A stretch of DNA of 64,000 nucleotides from Roseivirga spongicola (GTDB lineage Bacteria > Bacteroidota > Bacteroidia > Cytophagales > Cyclobacteriaceae): contig NZ_LRPC01000001.1 of the NCBI RefSeq assembly GCF_001592965.1, positions 1,488,001 through 1,552,000 on the forward strand, in the 5' to 3' direction. Below are positions 33,990 to 43,378 of the stretch, piece by piece. The notes under the pieces were generated by a model that had not been told where the DNA came from, searched no databases, and saw only the letters and a list, made by a program, of their open reading frames with translations. A program made the translations under genes and the position numbers. Position 1 is the stretch's first letter; every line of letters starts with the position of its first letter.

Positions 33990-35762
33990 CTAGTTGTTGT
34001 TTAGGAGTAAATCTAGCTTGTCTTTGTAGCTGCGGCTTACATTGAGTTCTTCTCCATTAATAAGTACTACTTTATTGGAGTATATAGACTTGACAGCATC
34101 TAGATTTACAATGTGGCTTCGATGAACCTGAATGAATTTTCTGGCGGGTAGTTCTGCCAATACATTCTTTAAAGAATTGCGGTCTATCTCAGGGTTCTCT
34201 TTAGTGCTTAAGTGAAACTCTAGATAAGGTCCATCAGAAGAAACATAATTGAGATCTTTAAGCTTAATGAGTGCTTTGCTTTTGAGTGTAATATGCTCTA
34301 CTACTTCTGGTCGTGCAGACTTTTTAGAGAGCTCATTCAATTTCTTTTTAAGGTCTTTCAGTTCTTGGTCTTTAATAACATTCTCAGACTTTTCTCTTCT
34401 GTAGTAACGGTAGAGAATGATTGATACAACAATAAGAACTATGGTTATTGCTATGATTTGGAATGTAAGCTCTTGGTAGAAAGATTTTTCTGCTGACTCT
34501 TGCTCTATTTGTTCGTCTTTTTCTAATAAAGCCAGTTTAGAGCGTTGCTCCGCTATGCGCGCATTACTGCTAATTTTGGTAGGGTTGGCATCTAGGTTAC
34601 TGTGTATTTTCTCATACTTCAGAGCTTTTTGAGGGTCGCCAAGCTTTTCATACAGTTCGGACACTATTCTAAAGCCATCTTTAGATAGGTGAGCAATGGA
34701 ATTATCATTAATGAAGAGCTCAAATTCAGCGGCTATGGCTTTGGCTTTCTTTAACTCACCAATGAGCACGTTGTACTTAATTTTAGTAATGAATAAGTCT
34801 ACAAATGCTGGTGGAGGATATTTATAATTGCTCGAAATATCGTCTGCTATTTCTATATGCATAGCGGCAGCTTCTTTAGTGCCTCTATTTATAGAGATAA
34901 GAGCCATTTCTAATTGAGGTCTTAGCGTTTGTTGCCAGTTTCTAGAAGTACTAGAAACTTCATAAGCTTTATTCCAATACAAATATGCTGAGTCGAGCTC
35001 TTCTAATGCATGGAATGCCTGTGCTTTACCAGAGTAAATGGCTCCTTGAACAGATTTGGACGGAAAGTTCTCAACGTCTATGTTATCATAGGCATCTAAG
35101 GCTCTATCATAAAGATTAAGGCTCGTTAACATTTGACCTAAGCCCAAATAGCTCATTCCGTGGATACCTACTGAGTCAGACTCAGCTAGTGCCAAAGTCT
35201 TTTCTAGGTTGTAAATGGCCCTAGCATACTCTCCAATTCTTCTATAGGCGTTGGCTTGGTTACCATAGGCCGATCGTTTTGCAGCGGAGTATTTTGGGTC
35301 GTCTCCACAGAGCTCGATCGACTCGTTTTGAACCTCAATGGCCATTTCCACTTGGTTGGTTCTCATGTATGCTATCCCTAAGAAGTTTAGAACCTTCAGG
35401 TGAATGTCTTTATAGTTTTCTTTATTGAAATATCTTCTGGCAAACTCCAGTTGTTCTACTGCAACCTGCAAGTTCCCCTGATGATATTGAATGAGCGCAT
35501 CGAGAAACTGTTTCCCAGCTTGAGCAAGCTCTTCATTTTCGAAATTTGAGCTAGTAAGTTCTTGGATGTATTGGTCTATGCTGTCAGTTTGTGTGCGGTT
35601 ATAAACTGTACCAATGTTTATAATAGCTTCAATCCGTTTGGCTTCCGTTTCAGCGTTGATGATATCAGCCTTGAGTTCAGAAAAATCGCTCTGAGCTAAT
35701 AGGGTTGAGGTGAAGATTGAAAGACCCAGATAAAAGGCTACACTGGTAATTAACGCACGCAC
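33990..35762 (-). CDS. TPR-transmembrane-LytTR regulator
   Basis: A 590-residue one-component regulator. A GTG start is used; the next upstream in-frame codons hit a stop after four triplets. The signal sequence (FYLGLSIFTSTLLAQ) is followed by tetratricopeptide repeats (about residues 85-370, for example KRSAYGNQANAYRRIGEYARAI, given here in part), a membrane helix (about 427-448, IIAITIVLIVVSIILY), a coiled coil, and a LytTR DNA-binding domain (about 490-590, DLNYVSSDGPYLEFH and FIQVHRSHIVNLDAVKSIY). The sensor part is thus periplasmic and the DNA-binding part cytoplasmic. It lies directly before the LuxR-type gene and the S74 operon. Confidence 0.9.
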   Translation of the reverse strand: MRALITSVAFYLGLSIFTSTLLAQSDFSELKADIINAETEAKRIEAIINIGTVYNRTQTDSIDQYIQELTSSNFENEELAQAGKQFLDALIQYHQGNLQVAVEQLEFARRYFNKENYKDIHLKVLNFLGIAYMRTNQVEMAIEVQNESIELCGDDPKYSAAKRSAYGNQANAYRRIGEYARAIYNLEKTLALAESDSVGIHGMSYLGLGQMLTSLNLYDRALDAYDNIDVENFPSKSVQGAIYSGKAQAFHALEELDSAYLYWNKAYEVSSTSRNWQQTLRPQLEMALISINRGTKEAAAMHIEIADDISSNYKYPPPAFVDLFITKIKYNVLIGELKKAKAIAAEFELFINDNSIAHLSKDGFRIVSELYEKLGDPQKALKYEKIHSNLDANPTKISSNARIAEQRSKLALLEKDEQIEQESAEKSFYQELTFQIIAITIVLIVVSIILYRYYRREKSENVIKDQELKDLKKKLNELSKKSARPEVVEHITLKSKALIKLKDLNYVSSDGPYLEFHLSTKENPEIDRNSLKNVLAELPARKFIQVHRSHIVNLDAVKSIYSNKVVLINGEELNVSRSYKDKLDLLLNNN

Positions 35763-35834
35763 AGTAGCAAAATATTAGTATTTACTGAATTGAACAAGAG
35801 AGAATATTCAGGTATGCGAGGGGTTAAAACAAAT

Positions 35835-35857
35835 GAGGGGCTAAATATCAGCCCCTC
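35835..35857. terminator. Terminator after rny
   Basis: GAGGGGCT and AGCCCCTC form a perfect 8-base stem with a 7-base loop, 30 bases after the rny stop. On the minus strand ATTTGTTTT follows; on the plus strand a long T-run lies at 35871-35879. Confidence 0.65.
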
Positions 35858-35887
35858 AATTAGTTATAATTTTTTTTTTAACTTTTT

Positions 35888-37453
35888 CTATTTGGCAAAG
35901 TTTACAGCGCGCATTTCTCTGATAACAGTAACCTTGATTTGTCCTGGGTACTGCATCTCTTTTTCAATTTTCTGAGAAATATCGAACGATAGCTGTGCAG
36001 CTTGATTATCGGTAACCGATTCTGCATCTACCATCACGCGAAGCTCTCTACCAGCCTGAATAGCGTAACATTTATTTACACCATCGAAGTTTAGGGCAAG
36101 AGTTTCTAACTCCTTGAGTCGCTTAATGTAAGACTCCATTACCTCTCTTCTTGCTCCTGGTCTTGCTCCTGAAATTGCATCACAAGCTTGAACCAATGGA
36201 GAGATCATTGAAGTCATTTCCATCTCATCGTGGTGAGCACCAATGGCGTTGCACACTTCAGGATGTTCTTTGTATTTCTTAGCTAGTTCGAAACCGAGAA
36301 CTGCGTGAGGCATTTCTGGCTCTTCTGGCCAAACCTTTCCAATATCGTGAAGAAGACCTGCTCTTTTAGCTCTCTTAGGATTCAAACCTAATTCAGAAGC
36401 CATAGTAGCACAAAGGTTGGCTACCTCTCTAGAGTGCTGAAGCAAGTTCTGACCATAGGAAGAACGGAACCTCATTCGGCCGACTAACTTGATTAGCTCT
36501 GGATGAAGCCCATGAATGCCTAAATCGATCACCGTTCTTTCTCCAATTTCAGCAATCTCTTCTTCGATGTTCTTAGTGGTTTTGTTTACCACCTCTTCGA
36601 TACGGGCCGGGTGAATTCTACCATCGGTTACCAACCTGTGTAGAGAGAGCCTTGCAATCTCTCTTCTTACAGGGTCAAACCCTGAAATGATGATGGCTTC
36701 AGGTGTATCGTCTACAATAATCTCAACTCCTGTAGCGGCTTCTAAGGCACGAATGTTTCTGCCTTCACGGCCAATGATCTTACCTTTAATTTCATCACTC
36801 TCAATGTTGAAAATTGAGACACAGTTTTCAATGGCATGCTCTGTGGCTGTACGCTGAATAGATTCTATAACAATCTTTTTGGCCTCTTTAGCGCCAGAAA
36901 GTTTTGCTTCATCTATGATGTCTTTTACTAATGCAGAGGCCTTGCTCTCCGCTTCGTCTTTCAGCGTTTCAATAAGCTGTTCTCTGGCTTCATCGGCAGA
37001 AAGGTTGGCTACTTTTTCTAGCTCTTTAACCTTTTCATCTACCTTGCTTTCAAGCTCTTCTTTTCTCTTTCTAACTATCTCTAGCTGAGCTTCTACATTT
37101 TCTTTAAGGCTATCTAATTCAGCATCCTTTCTATTGATTTCAGACTGCTTTTGATTCAAAGAAGCTTCGCGTTGCTTGAGTTTGTTTTCGTTAGAAATTA
37201 TCTGATTCTTCTTTCTGTTAGCCTCTTCTTCGAAGTCTGCTTTTATTTTAAAGTACTTCTCTTTGGCTTCTAGAATTTTGTCTTTTTTGATGTTTTCGGC
37301 CTTTAATTCGGCCTCTTTAATGATCCGTTTTCCTTTTTCTTCCAGTTCTATGGCTGCGGCACGATTGAGCTTTTGAAGCAGATATCGACCGAACAAAAAG
37401 CCAACTACCAGCGCTCCGATGGCCGTTAGCAATATAGTAAGCGTGTCTCCCAT
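35888..37453 (-). CDS. rny: Ribonuclease Y
   Basis: A 521-residue membrane-anchored endoribonuclease that starts mRNA decay. The N-terminal helix ([16 protein letters not shown]) is followed by a long charged coiled coil (about residues 30-200), a KH RNA-binding domain (about 208-280, [16 protein letters not shown]) and an HD domain (GLLHDIGK near 364 and GAHHDE near 405) that binds the catalytic metal. Length and order are normal. It is downstream of the pheT-zapA group but separated by about 50 bases. Confidence 0.96.
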   Translation of the reverse strand: MGDTLTILLTAIGALVVGFLFGRYLLQKLNRAAAIELEEKGKRIIKEAELKAENIKKDKILEAKEKYFKIKADFEEEANRKKNQIISNENKLKQREASLNQKQSEINRKDAELDSLKENVEAQLEIVRKRKEELESKVDEKVKELEKVANLSADEAREQLIETLKDEAESKASALVKDIIDEAKLSGAKEAKKIVIESIQRTATEHAIENCVSIFNIESDEIKGKIIGREGRNIRALEAATGVEIIVDDTPEAIIISGFDPVRREIARLSLHRLVTDGRIHPARIEEVVNKTTKNIEEEIAEIGERTVIDLGIHGLHPELIKLVGRMRFRSSYGQNLLQHSREVANLCATMASELGLNPKRAKRAGLLHDIGKVWPEEPEMPHAVLGFELAKKYKEHPEVCNAIGAHHDEMEMTSMISPLVQACDAISGARPGARREVMESYIKRLKELETLALNFDGVNKCYAIQAGRELRVMVDAESVTDNQAAQLSFDISQKIEKEMQYPGQIKVTVIREMRAVNFAK

Positions 37454-37506
37454 AAATATTTATAATCTATGTGGAGATGAACAAATAAGTGAGTCGATAA
37501 CGGTTT

Positions 37507-37794
37507 TTAAGAGAGTGTTTCCCGAATTAGTCGTTCCAGGTTTTCAATTGTGTTTTCAGCTGTGCTATCGATTGCAGTAGACTCTTCTTCGCTTTTTAGC
37601 TTAGCCACCATGCAGTCGAACGCTACCATTGCCAACAAATCTTCTTTATCATCAATACCAAACTTGTCTCTGTAAGACCTTAGTTTCTCATTGATGAATT
37701 TGCCTGCGTTGCGTACCCGTGCTTCCTCTTCAGGTTTAACCTTCATTGGGTACTCGCGGTCTCCTATTTTTAATTTTACTGATAGAAGATCCAT
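37507..37794 (-). CDS. zapA: Cell division protein ZapA
   Basis: A 95-residue protein with the ZapA pattern: VKLKIGDREYPMKV strand pair, then RVRNAGKFINEKLRSYRD and DLLAMVAFDCMVAKL helices and a C-terminal coiled coil. It binds and bundles FtsZ at the division ring. Encoded 11 bases downstream of a coiled-coil protein gene that may supply its partner. Confidence 0.88.
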   Translation of the reverse strand: MDLLSVKLKIGDREYPMKVKPEEEARVRNAGKFINEKLRSYRDKFGIDDKEDLLAMVAFDCMVAKLKSEEESTAIDSTAENTIENLERLIRETLS

Positions 37795-37805
37795 ATATTT
37801 CTAAA

Positions 37806-38099
37806 TTAGCTCATATGAGCTATACAACGATCAATCTCTTTAATGTACTCGTTTAATTTATTTTTCAACTCAACAGATTCGTCTTTCTCCACTGTTGTGC
37901 TAGATACAATTTTAGCGATTTTATACTGATTTTGAAAATCAGCTAGTTTAGCCTTTAAGTCTGCAACTTCTGTTTTAAGTGATTGGTTTTTAGACTCTAA
38001 TTGGCTGGTTTTGGCCTTTTCCGATTGATAAGCTCTTATCAATTCATTCACTTTTTTTTCAAGCCCCGTAAGCTTTTGGTCAATCGGATGGTTAGCCAT
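37806..38099 (-). CDS. Coiled-coil protein next to zapA
   Basis: A 97-residue protein that is almost entirely heptad-like (LTGLEKKVNELIRAYQSEKA, then SKNQSLKTEVADLKAKLADF), with a short C-terminal tail (CIAHMS). No signal or membrane helix. It resembles ZapB-like division proteins in size and composition. The start overlaps the pheT stop by one base (TAATG) and it precedes zapA, an arrangement I regard as usual in this phylum. A division role is inferred from context only. Confidence 0.7.
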   Translation of the reverse strand: MANHPIDQKLTGLEKKVNELIRAYQSEKAKTSQLESKNQSLKTEVADLKAKLADFQNQYKIAKIVSSTTVEKDESVELKNKLNEYIKEIDRCIAHMS

Positions 38100-40513
38100 T
38101 ATTTTCTTATAGTTGCTCCCAAATCTTTTTCAAATACTGTCATTAACCTCTGCATGGTTTTATCAATAACCTTATCGGTGAGGGTTTTTTCTTGGTCTTG
38201 CAAGAAGAAACTTACAGCATAAGCTTTTTCATTAGCTCCAATTTTATCTCCCTCATAAACATCGAACACTCTAATGCCATTCAGGAGTTTGAATGCATTT
38301 CTTTCTGACAGTTTTCTAATCTCTTCAAAATTTACTGATTTGTCAATAACTAGAGATAAGTCTCTTTTTACTTCAGGGAATTTTGAAAGTGGTTTAAAGT
38401 CAACAATCAACGGATAGTTGTGTCTTAGCATTTCCCAATCAAAGTCGGCATAGAAAACCTCTTGCTTTACCTCGCTGAGTTTGGCCAATTTAGGGTTTAC
38501 TTTGCCAAATCTAACTGCCGTCTTTTTATTGTAGCTAATTTCTATTCCATAGCTCCATAAATCGGACTGAATGTCTGTTGTCTCTAGTCTATCTAAACCA
38601 AACTTGTTCAATATTTGATAGACTAATTGCGAAAGATCATGGAACCTTACAGGTCTGTTGCTATCTAACCAAGACTCGGCATTGTTTTCACCTGTTAGGA
38701 AAATAGCGAGCCTTGAATATTCCTTATATTTTTCGCCTCTCTTGTGGTAAGTTGTTCCAAATTCGTAAAGTTTTAAGCTGTTCTGTCTTCTCTTTACGTT
38801 GCGGTCTATTACTTCCAAGCCAGAGAACATCAATGTTTGACGCATCACGTCTAATTCTTCACTTAGATAGTTCAGAATATGAACATCCTCGTTGGAGTCA
38901 ATAGATTCGGTTTCTGCTACATACTGATGCTTAGTGAGAGAGTTAGTTACAATCTCATTATAGCCAGCGCCTGCAAGCATTCTTGATACCTCTAACTGAA
39001 GAGAGTCGTTGTCTTTTTTCGGAAACTCTGATAGAAAGCTAGAGCTTAATGTAGGCTGAAGTTCAACATTGTTGTAGCCGTAAACCCTAAGTACTTCTTC
39101 TACAATGTCGGCCTCTCTTTGAACATCCACTCTATACGGAGGAACTATGGCGGTAAAACCTTCGTCCGTTTTACTTTCTAGCTGAATGTCAAGCCCAATT
39201 AAAATATTTTCAATTTGGTCTTTAGACAGCTCCTTACCGATTAGTTGATTGATTCTGTGATAAGTAACATCGACCTTAAAGTTGTCTACAAGATTTGGAT
39301 ATATGTCGAACACTTCGCCAACAATTTCTCCTCCGGCAATTTCTTGAATTAACTTGGTAGCATATTGTAAGGCAAAGAAAGGCATGTTAGGGTCAGTGCC
39401 GCGCTCATACCTAAAAGAAGCATCTGTTTTAAGCTGATGGTTCTGCGCTGTTTTTCTGATGCTGTCTGGAGAAAAGTAAGCGCTTTCTAAAAACACCGAA
39501 GTGGTTTTTTCAGTAACGCCAGATTTGATTCCGCCAAAAACTCCTGCAATACACATGCCTTCGTTCTGGTTGCAGATCATTAAATCTTCAGCATAGAGCT
39601 TTCTTTCTTTTTCATCGAGGGTTATGAATTTGGTTCCTGCAGAAAGTGTCTTTACAACTACCTCTTTTCCTGTAATAGCATCTACGTCAAAGGCGTGCAT
39701 TGGCTGACCAAGGCTGTGGAGTACGTAGTTTGTAATGTCTACCACATTGTTGGTTGGGTTGAGCCCAATAGCTTTGAGTTTGGTTTGTAGCCACTCTGGA
39801 GATGCTTCAACTTTTACTCCTTCTATTGTGAGGCCAGCATAGCGTGGGCAAGCTTCAGTATTTTCGATAGTGAGTTTTACTCCTCCTTCTGATTTAACAG
39901 GAGTAATGTCAGTAACCTCAGGAAGTTTAATATCTCTCTTTAAAGCCGCCTTTAAATCTCTTGCCACACCAAGGTGAGAGGCAGCATCAGCTCTATTTGG
40001 AGTAAGACCAATTTCAATAACATAGTCAGACTCTAGGTTAAAATATTCTGCAGCTGGAGTTCCATTAGGTAGGTCAGTATCTAATACCATTATGCCAGCG
40101 TGAGAGTTGCCTAGTCCAATCTCGTCTTCTGCACAAATCATTCCTAAAGAAACTTCGCCTCTAATTTTAGCCTTCTTAATGGTGAAAGGTTCTCCTTCGG
40201 CAGGATAGAGGCTGGCGCCAACTGTGGCAACCACTACTTTCTGACCTGCAGCTACATTTGGTGCTCCACAAACAATTGGAGAAGGCTCATCTGTACCAAT
40301 ATCTACAGTTGTGAGTTTTAATTTGTCGGCATTTGGATGTTGAGAGCAGGTTAGTACTTCGCCAATTACCAAGCCTTTAAGGCCTCCCTTTACGCTTTCT
40401 ACCTCTTCTAAGCCTTCAACTTCCAAACCTGTATCGGTCAGGATAGTCGAAATTTCCTGAGGTGTTTCTGAAATGTCTATGTATTGCTTAAGCCAGTTGA
40501 GCGATATTTTCAT
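38099..40513 (-). CDS. pheT: Phenylalanyl-tRNA synthetase, beta subunit
   Basis: An 804-residue subunit of the tetrameric enzyme that charges tRNA-Phe. The start MKISLNWLKQYIDI is typical, followed by the tRNA-binding (OB-fold) domain (about 40-150, GLVIGEVLTCSQHPNADKL), the B3/B4 editing domain (about 210-390, NVVDITNYVLHSLGQPMHAFD), the B5 domain, the catalytic-like domain (READIVEEVLRVYGYN) and the FDX-ACB anticodon-binding domain at the C-terminus (LSKFPEVKRDLSLVID). pheS is not adjacent. Confidence 0.97.
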   Translation of the reverse strand: MKISLNWLKQYIDISETPQEISTILTDTGLEVEGLEEVESVKGGLKGLVIGEVLTCSQHPNADKLKLTTVDIGTDEPSPIVCGAPNVAAGQKVVVATVGASLYPAEGEPFTIKKAKIRGEVSLGMICAEDEIGLGNSHAGIMVLDTDLPNGTPAAEYFNLESDYVIEIGLTPNRADAASHLGVARDLKAALKRDIKLPEVTDITPVKSEGGVKLTIENTEACPRYAGLTIEGVKVEASPEWLQTKLKAIGLNPTNNVVDITNYVLHSLGQPMHAFDVDAITGKEVVVKTLSAGTKFITLDEKERKLYAEDLMICNQNEGMCIAGVFGGIKSGVTEKTTSVFLESAYFSPDSIRKTAQNHQLKTDASFRYERGTDPNMPFFALQYATKLIQEIAGGEIVGEVFDIYPNLVDNFKVDVTYHRINQLIGKELSKDQIENILIGLDIQLESKTDEGFTAIVPPYRVDVQREADIVEEVLRVYGYNNVELQPTLSSSFLSEFPKKDNDSLQLEVSRMLAGAGYNEIVTNSLTKHQYVAETESIDSNEDVHILNYLSEELDVMRQTLMFSGLEVIDRNVKRRQNSLKLYEFGTTYHKRGEKYKEYSRLAIFLTGENNAESWLDSNRPVRFHDLSQLVYQILNKFGLDRLETTDIQSDLWSYGIEISYNKKTAVRFGKVNPKLAKLSEVKQEVFYADFDWEMLRHNYPLIVDFKPLSKFPEVKRDLSLVIDKSVNFEEIRKLSERNAFKLLNGIRVFDVYEGDKIGANEKAYAVSFFLQDQEKTLTDKVIDKTMQRLMTVFEKDLGATIRK

Positions 40514-40544
40514 ATTAACTGATGAACCGTTATCAAAGAATGGG

Positions 40545-40552
40545 CAAAATTA
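40545..40552 (-). promoter_or_regulatory. pheT promoter -7 element
   Basis: On the minus strand TAATTTTG, an exact TAnnTTTG, 31 bases before the pheT ATG. The -33 region is not a good match. Confidence 0.45.
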
Positions 40553-40578
40553 GTGATTAATTGCTGCTTACGTCAGTA

Positions 40579-41196
40579 TTAATGGTTTTTGTAGATTTTT
40601 TCTCCAGCCTCAATCGGAATACTCAGAACGTTTTGTCTTGGCGGAATTGGGCAGCTATATTCTGCATTAAAATGACAGAATGGATTATAGGCGTTATTGA
40701 AGTCTATAATAACGGAATTGGTGTTTCTATACATAACGTCTAGGTAGCGGCCTCCTCCGTACGTTTCTATTGCACTGGTTTCATCCGCAAACATTAAAGA
40801 GAGCTTGTTTGGGTCTTTCTCTTCCCAGTCTTGGTATAGCATTACACTATGTTGTTGTCCTTTCAGTTCGAAATTGGCTGTAGCAAAGGGGATATACTTA
40901 AGTTGTTCTCCTGTAGTAGATTCAATGAAGATGGGCTGCTTATTATTAGTTTTTTCAATTCTAGCTGTCACTTTAAACTCTTCATCTATCGGATAGTAGT
41001 TTAGTCCGGTAAAGTTCTGCTTATCTTCTTCGATCAAAGGTGAGTTTGAAGAAAGCATGTATCCATTTTTGTCTTTTCTTTCTTGCTCTAGCCGCTCAGT
41101 ATAGTCTTTGGAGCTTTCGCCAATGGTTAGAAAGTTAAAAATGGTAATGGCTACAATAGCCACTATCAATAGAATGAACAGATTACTCTTTTTCAT
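40579..41196 (-). CDS. DUF1684 family membrane-anchored protein
   Basis: A 205-residue protein with one N-terminal hydrophobic segment (LFILLIVAIVAITIFNFL) and a DUF1684 domain: YPIDEEFKVTARIE, then YGGGRYLDVMYRN, ending with the highly conserved NAYNPFCHFN and CPIPPRQNVLSIPIEAGEK. The Cys and His residues of that region are invariant-looking. The family has no established activity. Probably exposed to the periplasm. Confidence 0.85.
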   Translation of the reverse strand: MKKSNLFILLIVAIVAITIFNFLTIGESSKDYTERLEQERKDKNGYMLSSNSPLIEEDKQNFTGLNYYPIDEEFKVTARIEKTNNKQPIFIESTTGEQLKYIPFATANFELKGQQHSVMLYQDWEEKDPNKLSLMFADETSAIETYGGGRYLDVMYRNTNSVIIDFNNAYNPFCHFNAEYSCPIPPRQNVLSIPIEAGEKIYKNH

Positions 41197-41257
41197 AAGG
41201 TAAAATTAACCTGAGGAAGATTAAAAAGCGAGTTTTGGAAAGAGTATGATGTTACGG

Positions 41258-41947
41258 TTACAGTTCTCCTTCGTCAGCGAAACTATAATAGCCGTTATCA
41301 GCGAAGATTATATGGTCTAGCACAGGTATTTCTAATAGTTTACCAGCCTCTACTATTTTTTTTGTTAGCTGTCTATCTGCGTGGCTTGGCTGTAAGTTGC
41401 CGCTGGGGTGGTTGTGAACCAAAATAATTCCACTAGCCAGATCATCTAACGCTTTTTTAAAGATAAGCTTGGGGTCGGCCACTGTTCCGCTTACACCTCC
41501 TTGGCTAATGTTTCTTTTATGAATGATATGGTTGCTTCTGTTAAGCATAATTACCCAAAACTGTTCGGTTGGTAGGTCTAGCAGTTCGGAAGCTATGGAT
41601 TCGTAAGCATCTTTAGAGCTTTGAATTTTTATCCGTTTTGCTGGCTCTGTGGCTTTTCTCCTTCTCCCTAGCTCTAATGCGCTTACAATGCTAATGGCTT
41701 TTGCTTCTCCTATGCCTTTAAATTGTGTTAGGTCTTTTACAGAAAGTCTGGCTAGAGAGTTTAAGTCATGGTTTACTGATTGTAGAATTTTCTTCGAGAG
41801 ATCTACTGCACTAAGTTCGGATGATCCAGAGCCAATAAGGATTGCAATGAGTTCTGCGTCTGATAATACGCTCCGACCTTTGAGTAAAAGCTTTTCTCTT
41901 GGTCTGTCTTCTTCTGCCCAGCTAAGAATATTCAAGCCTTTTTCCAT
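41258..41947 (-). CDS. radC: RadC/JAB-domain protein
   Basis: A 229-residue protein with the helix-hairpin-helix segment (LARLSVKDLTQFKGIGEAKA, about residues 60-80) and the JAB/MPN metal domain with Glu followed by HNHPSGNLQPSHAD near residue 175. RadC proteins are conserved but their DNA-repair role is disputed; the metal centre suggests an isopeptidase or nuclease-like activity. Full-length; cytoplasmic. Confidence 0.93.
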   Translation of the reverse strand: MEKGLNILSWAEEDRPREKLLLKGRSVLSDAELIAILIGSGSSELSAVDLSKKILQSVNHDLNSLARLSVKDLTQFKGIGEAKAISIVSALELGRRRKATEPAKRIKIQSSKDAYESIASELLDLPTEQFWVIMLNRSNHIIHKRNISQGGVSGTVADPKLIFKKALDDLASGIILVHNHPSGNLQPSHADRQLTKKIVEAGKLLEIPVLDHIIFADNGYYSFADEGEL

Positions 41948-42003
41948 ATTTAATAATAAAGAAAAAGTTTAAATATTAAGTTGAATTATTGCTGAAAGGG
42001 CAT

Positions 42004-42029
42004 AAAAAAACCGAACCTTTTGGGCTCGG
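42004..42029 (-). terminator. rpsT terminator
   Basis: On the minus strand CCGAGCC and GGTTCGG pair (one G-U) around CAAAA and run into TTTTTTT, about 20 bases after the rpsT stop. Confidence 0.75.
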
Positions 42030-42050
42030 CTTCTTTCAAAGTCTTTTCAA

Positions 42051-42302
42051 TTAAAGCGCATTTACCAACTTAGTCAATTTAGACTTTTGATTAGATGCCT
42101 TATTCTTATGAATGATATTTTTCTTAGCAAGTTTATCCAACATGCCGATCACTTTCTTCAAAAGCTCTTGTGCTTCAGCCTTATCAGTCGTGTTTCTCAA
42201 TCTCTTCACAAACGTACGAGTCGTTTTGTGCTGATATCTGTTTCTCAAACGCTTAGCTTCGTTTGATCTGATTCTCTTAAGTGCTGACTTATGATTTGCC
42301 AT
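42051..42302 (-). CDS. rpsT: 30S ribosomal protein bS20
   Basis: An 83-residue, very basic helical protein with the S20 pattern: [28 protein letters not shown] and a C-terminal [18 protein letters not shown]. It binds 16S rRNA early in 30S assembly. Single-gene unit with its own consensus promoter and terminator. Confidence 0.96.
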   Translation of the reverse strand: MANHKSALKRIRSNEAKRLRNRYQHKTTRTFVKRLRNTTDKAEAQELLKKVIGMLDKLAKKNIIHKNKASNQKSKLTKLVNAL

Positions 42303-42330
42303 TTATATTTCTGCTTTCTGAATTGGGATG

Positions 42331-42361
42331 CAAAGATAGGTCTAATTCAATTATTTGCAAA
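42331..42361 (-). promoter_or_regulatory. rpsT promoter (Bacteroidota consensus)
   Basis: On the minus strand TTTG (42361 to 42358), exactly 19 bases, then TATCTTTG (42338 to 42331): a full TTTG-N19-TAnnTTTG match, 28 bases before the rpsT ATG. Confidence 0.8.
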
Positions 42362-42502
42362 ATATAGAAAAGAAATTTCAAATCAGGTCAAAGTTTTTAT
42401 TCGACTGACTACCAGAATACTCAGTGTTTCATGGTGGTTTCTGTTAGGTAAGCAGTGTTTTCACAGCAAAAATGCCTATCTTATATTTATAATCATCTGG
42501 CT

Positions 42503-43252
42503 ATGAAGTATTTAATTTTATTACTCTTAGGTTTTTTGGTAAATGGGTCGTCTACCAAAGAGCCAAGCTACAGTATTGAAACCACTAACGCGCTGGAAGG
42601 AGCTTGGGAGATGGTGAGCATGAATGGTCAAAAAATATCGCATCGGGCTGTTCTGCTTATTGAGGAGCCCTATGCTTTTTATACAGAATTCGATGTGGAA
42701 AATAAAGAGTTTGTTGGGTCTCAGGGAGGAACTATTGAGATTATTGCGAATAAGGTTTTCTACACCATGGAGTTTAACACGTGGTCTGATGAGCAAATTG
42801 GAGAGCAAATTCAGATGACTGCGGAGCTCAAGGCCAATGAGGTAACTCTTATGTATAATTATGATGCAGGAACCTCTAATAAGATGATTTTAAATAGAAT
42901 CGATGATGGGAATAGCGATTTGGCTGGTGCTTGGCGCATAACGGATAGAATGAGAAATGGTGAAATGCAAGCCATGCAGTTGGGTGCAAGAAAAACTATT
43001 AAGATGATTACGGGAAGTAGGTTTCAATGGGCTGCCTTTAACCCAGAAACCAAACAGTTTTCAGGTACTGGTGGGGGAAAAGTAACCTTGAAAGACGGTA
43101 AATATTCCGAGCATATTGAGTTCTTTTCAAGAAACCCTGATAGAGTTGGAGCTGATCTTACCTTTAATTACGAAGTGAATGGCGACAAATGGACCCACAG
43201 TGGTTTAAGCTCTTCCGGAGACCCAATTAAAGAAATCTGGACTCGGCAGTAG
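42503..43252 (+). CDS. Exported protein with tandem lipocalin-like domains
   Basis: A 249-residue protein. The start is placed at the ATG at 42503, which opens a signal peptide (MKYLILLLLGFLVNGSS); the upstream in-frame start at 42455 adds an unrelated stretch. Two homologous beta domains follow: LEGAWEMVSMNGQKIS to about residue 135 and LAGAWRITDRMRNGEM to the end (GSRFQWAAFNPETKQFSGTG, then HSGLSSSGDP). Function unknown. TATATTTA at 42483-42490 is a near-match to a -7 element. Nothing else is seen in 42362-42502. Confidence 0.75.
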   Translation: MKYLILLLLGFLVNGSSTKEPSYSIETTNALEGAWEMVSMNGQKISHRAVLLIEEPYAFYTEFDVENKEFVGSQGGTIEIIANKVFYTMEFNTWSDEQIGEQIQMTAELKANEVTLMYNYDAGTSNKMILNRIDDGNSDLAGAWRITDRMRNGEMQAMQLGARKTIKMITGSRFQWAAFNPETKQFSGTGGGKVTLKDGKYSEHIEFFSRNPDRVGADLTFNYEVNGDKWTHSGLSSSGDPIKEIWTRQ

Positions 43253-43378
43253 AGGGTAATAAGTTCTTTTCCGGTTTAGGAAAATCAATTTTGGCACGGT
43301 AATGGAATAACTCACTGCAATGCATTTGAAATAATTGGTCCGGACCTTGAAATAAGTCAGAAACTAAAATTCAAGGTT

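Noticed and set aside
40561-40743. Plus-strand frame over the end of the DUF1684 gene
   Set aside because: Antisense to the most conserved part of DUF1684; no independent support.
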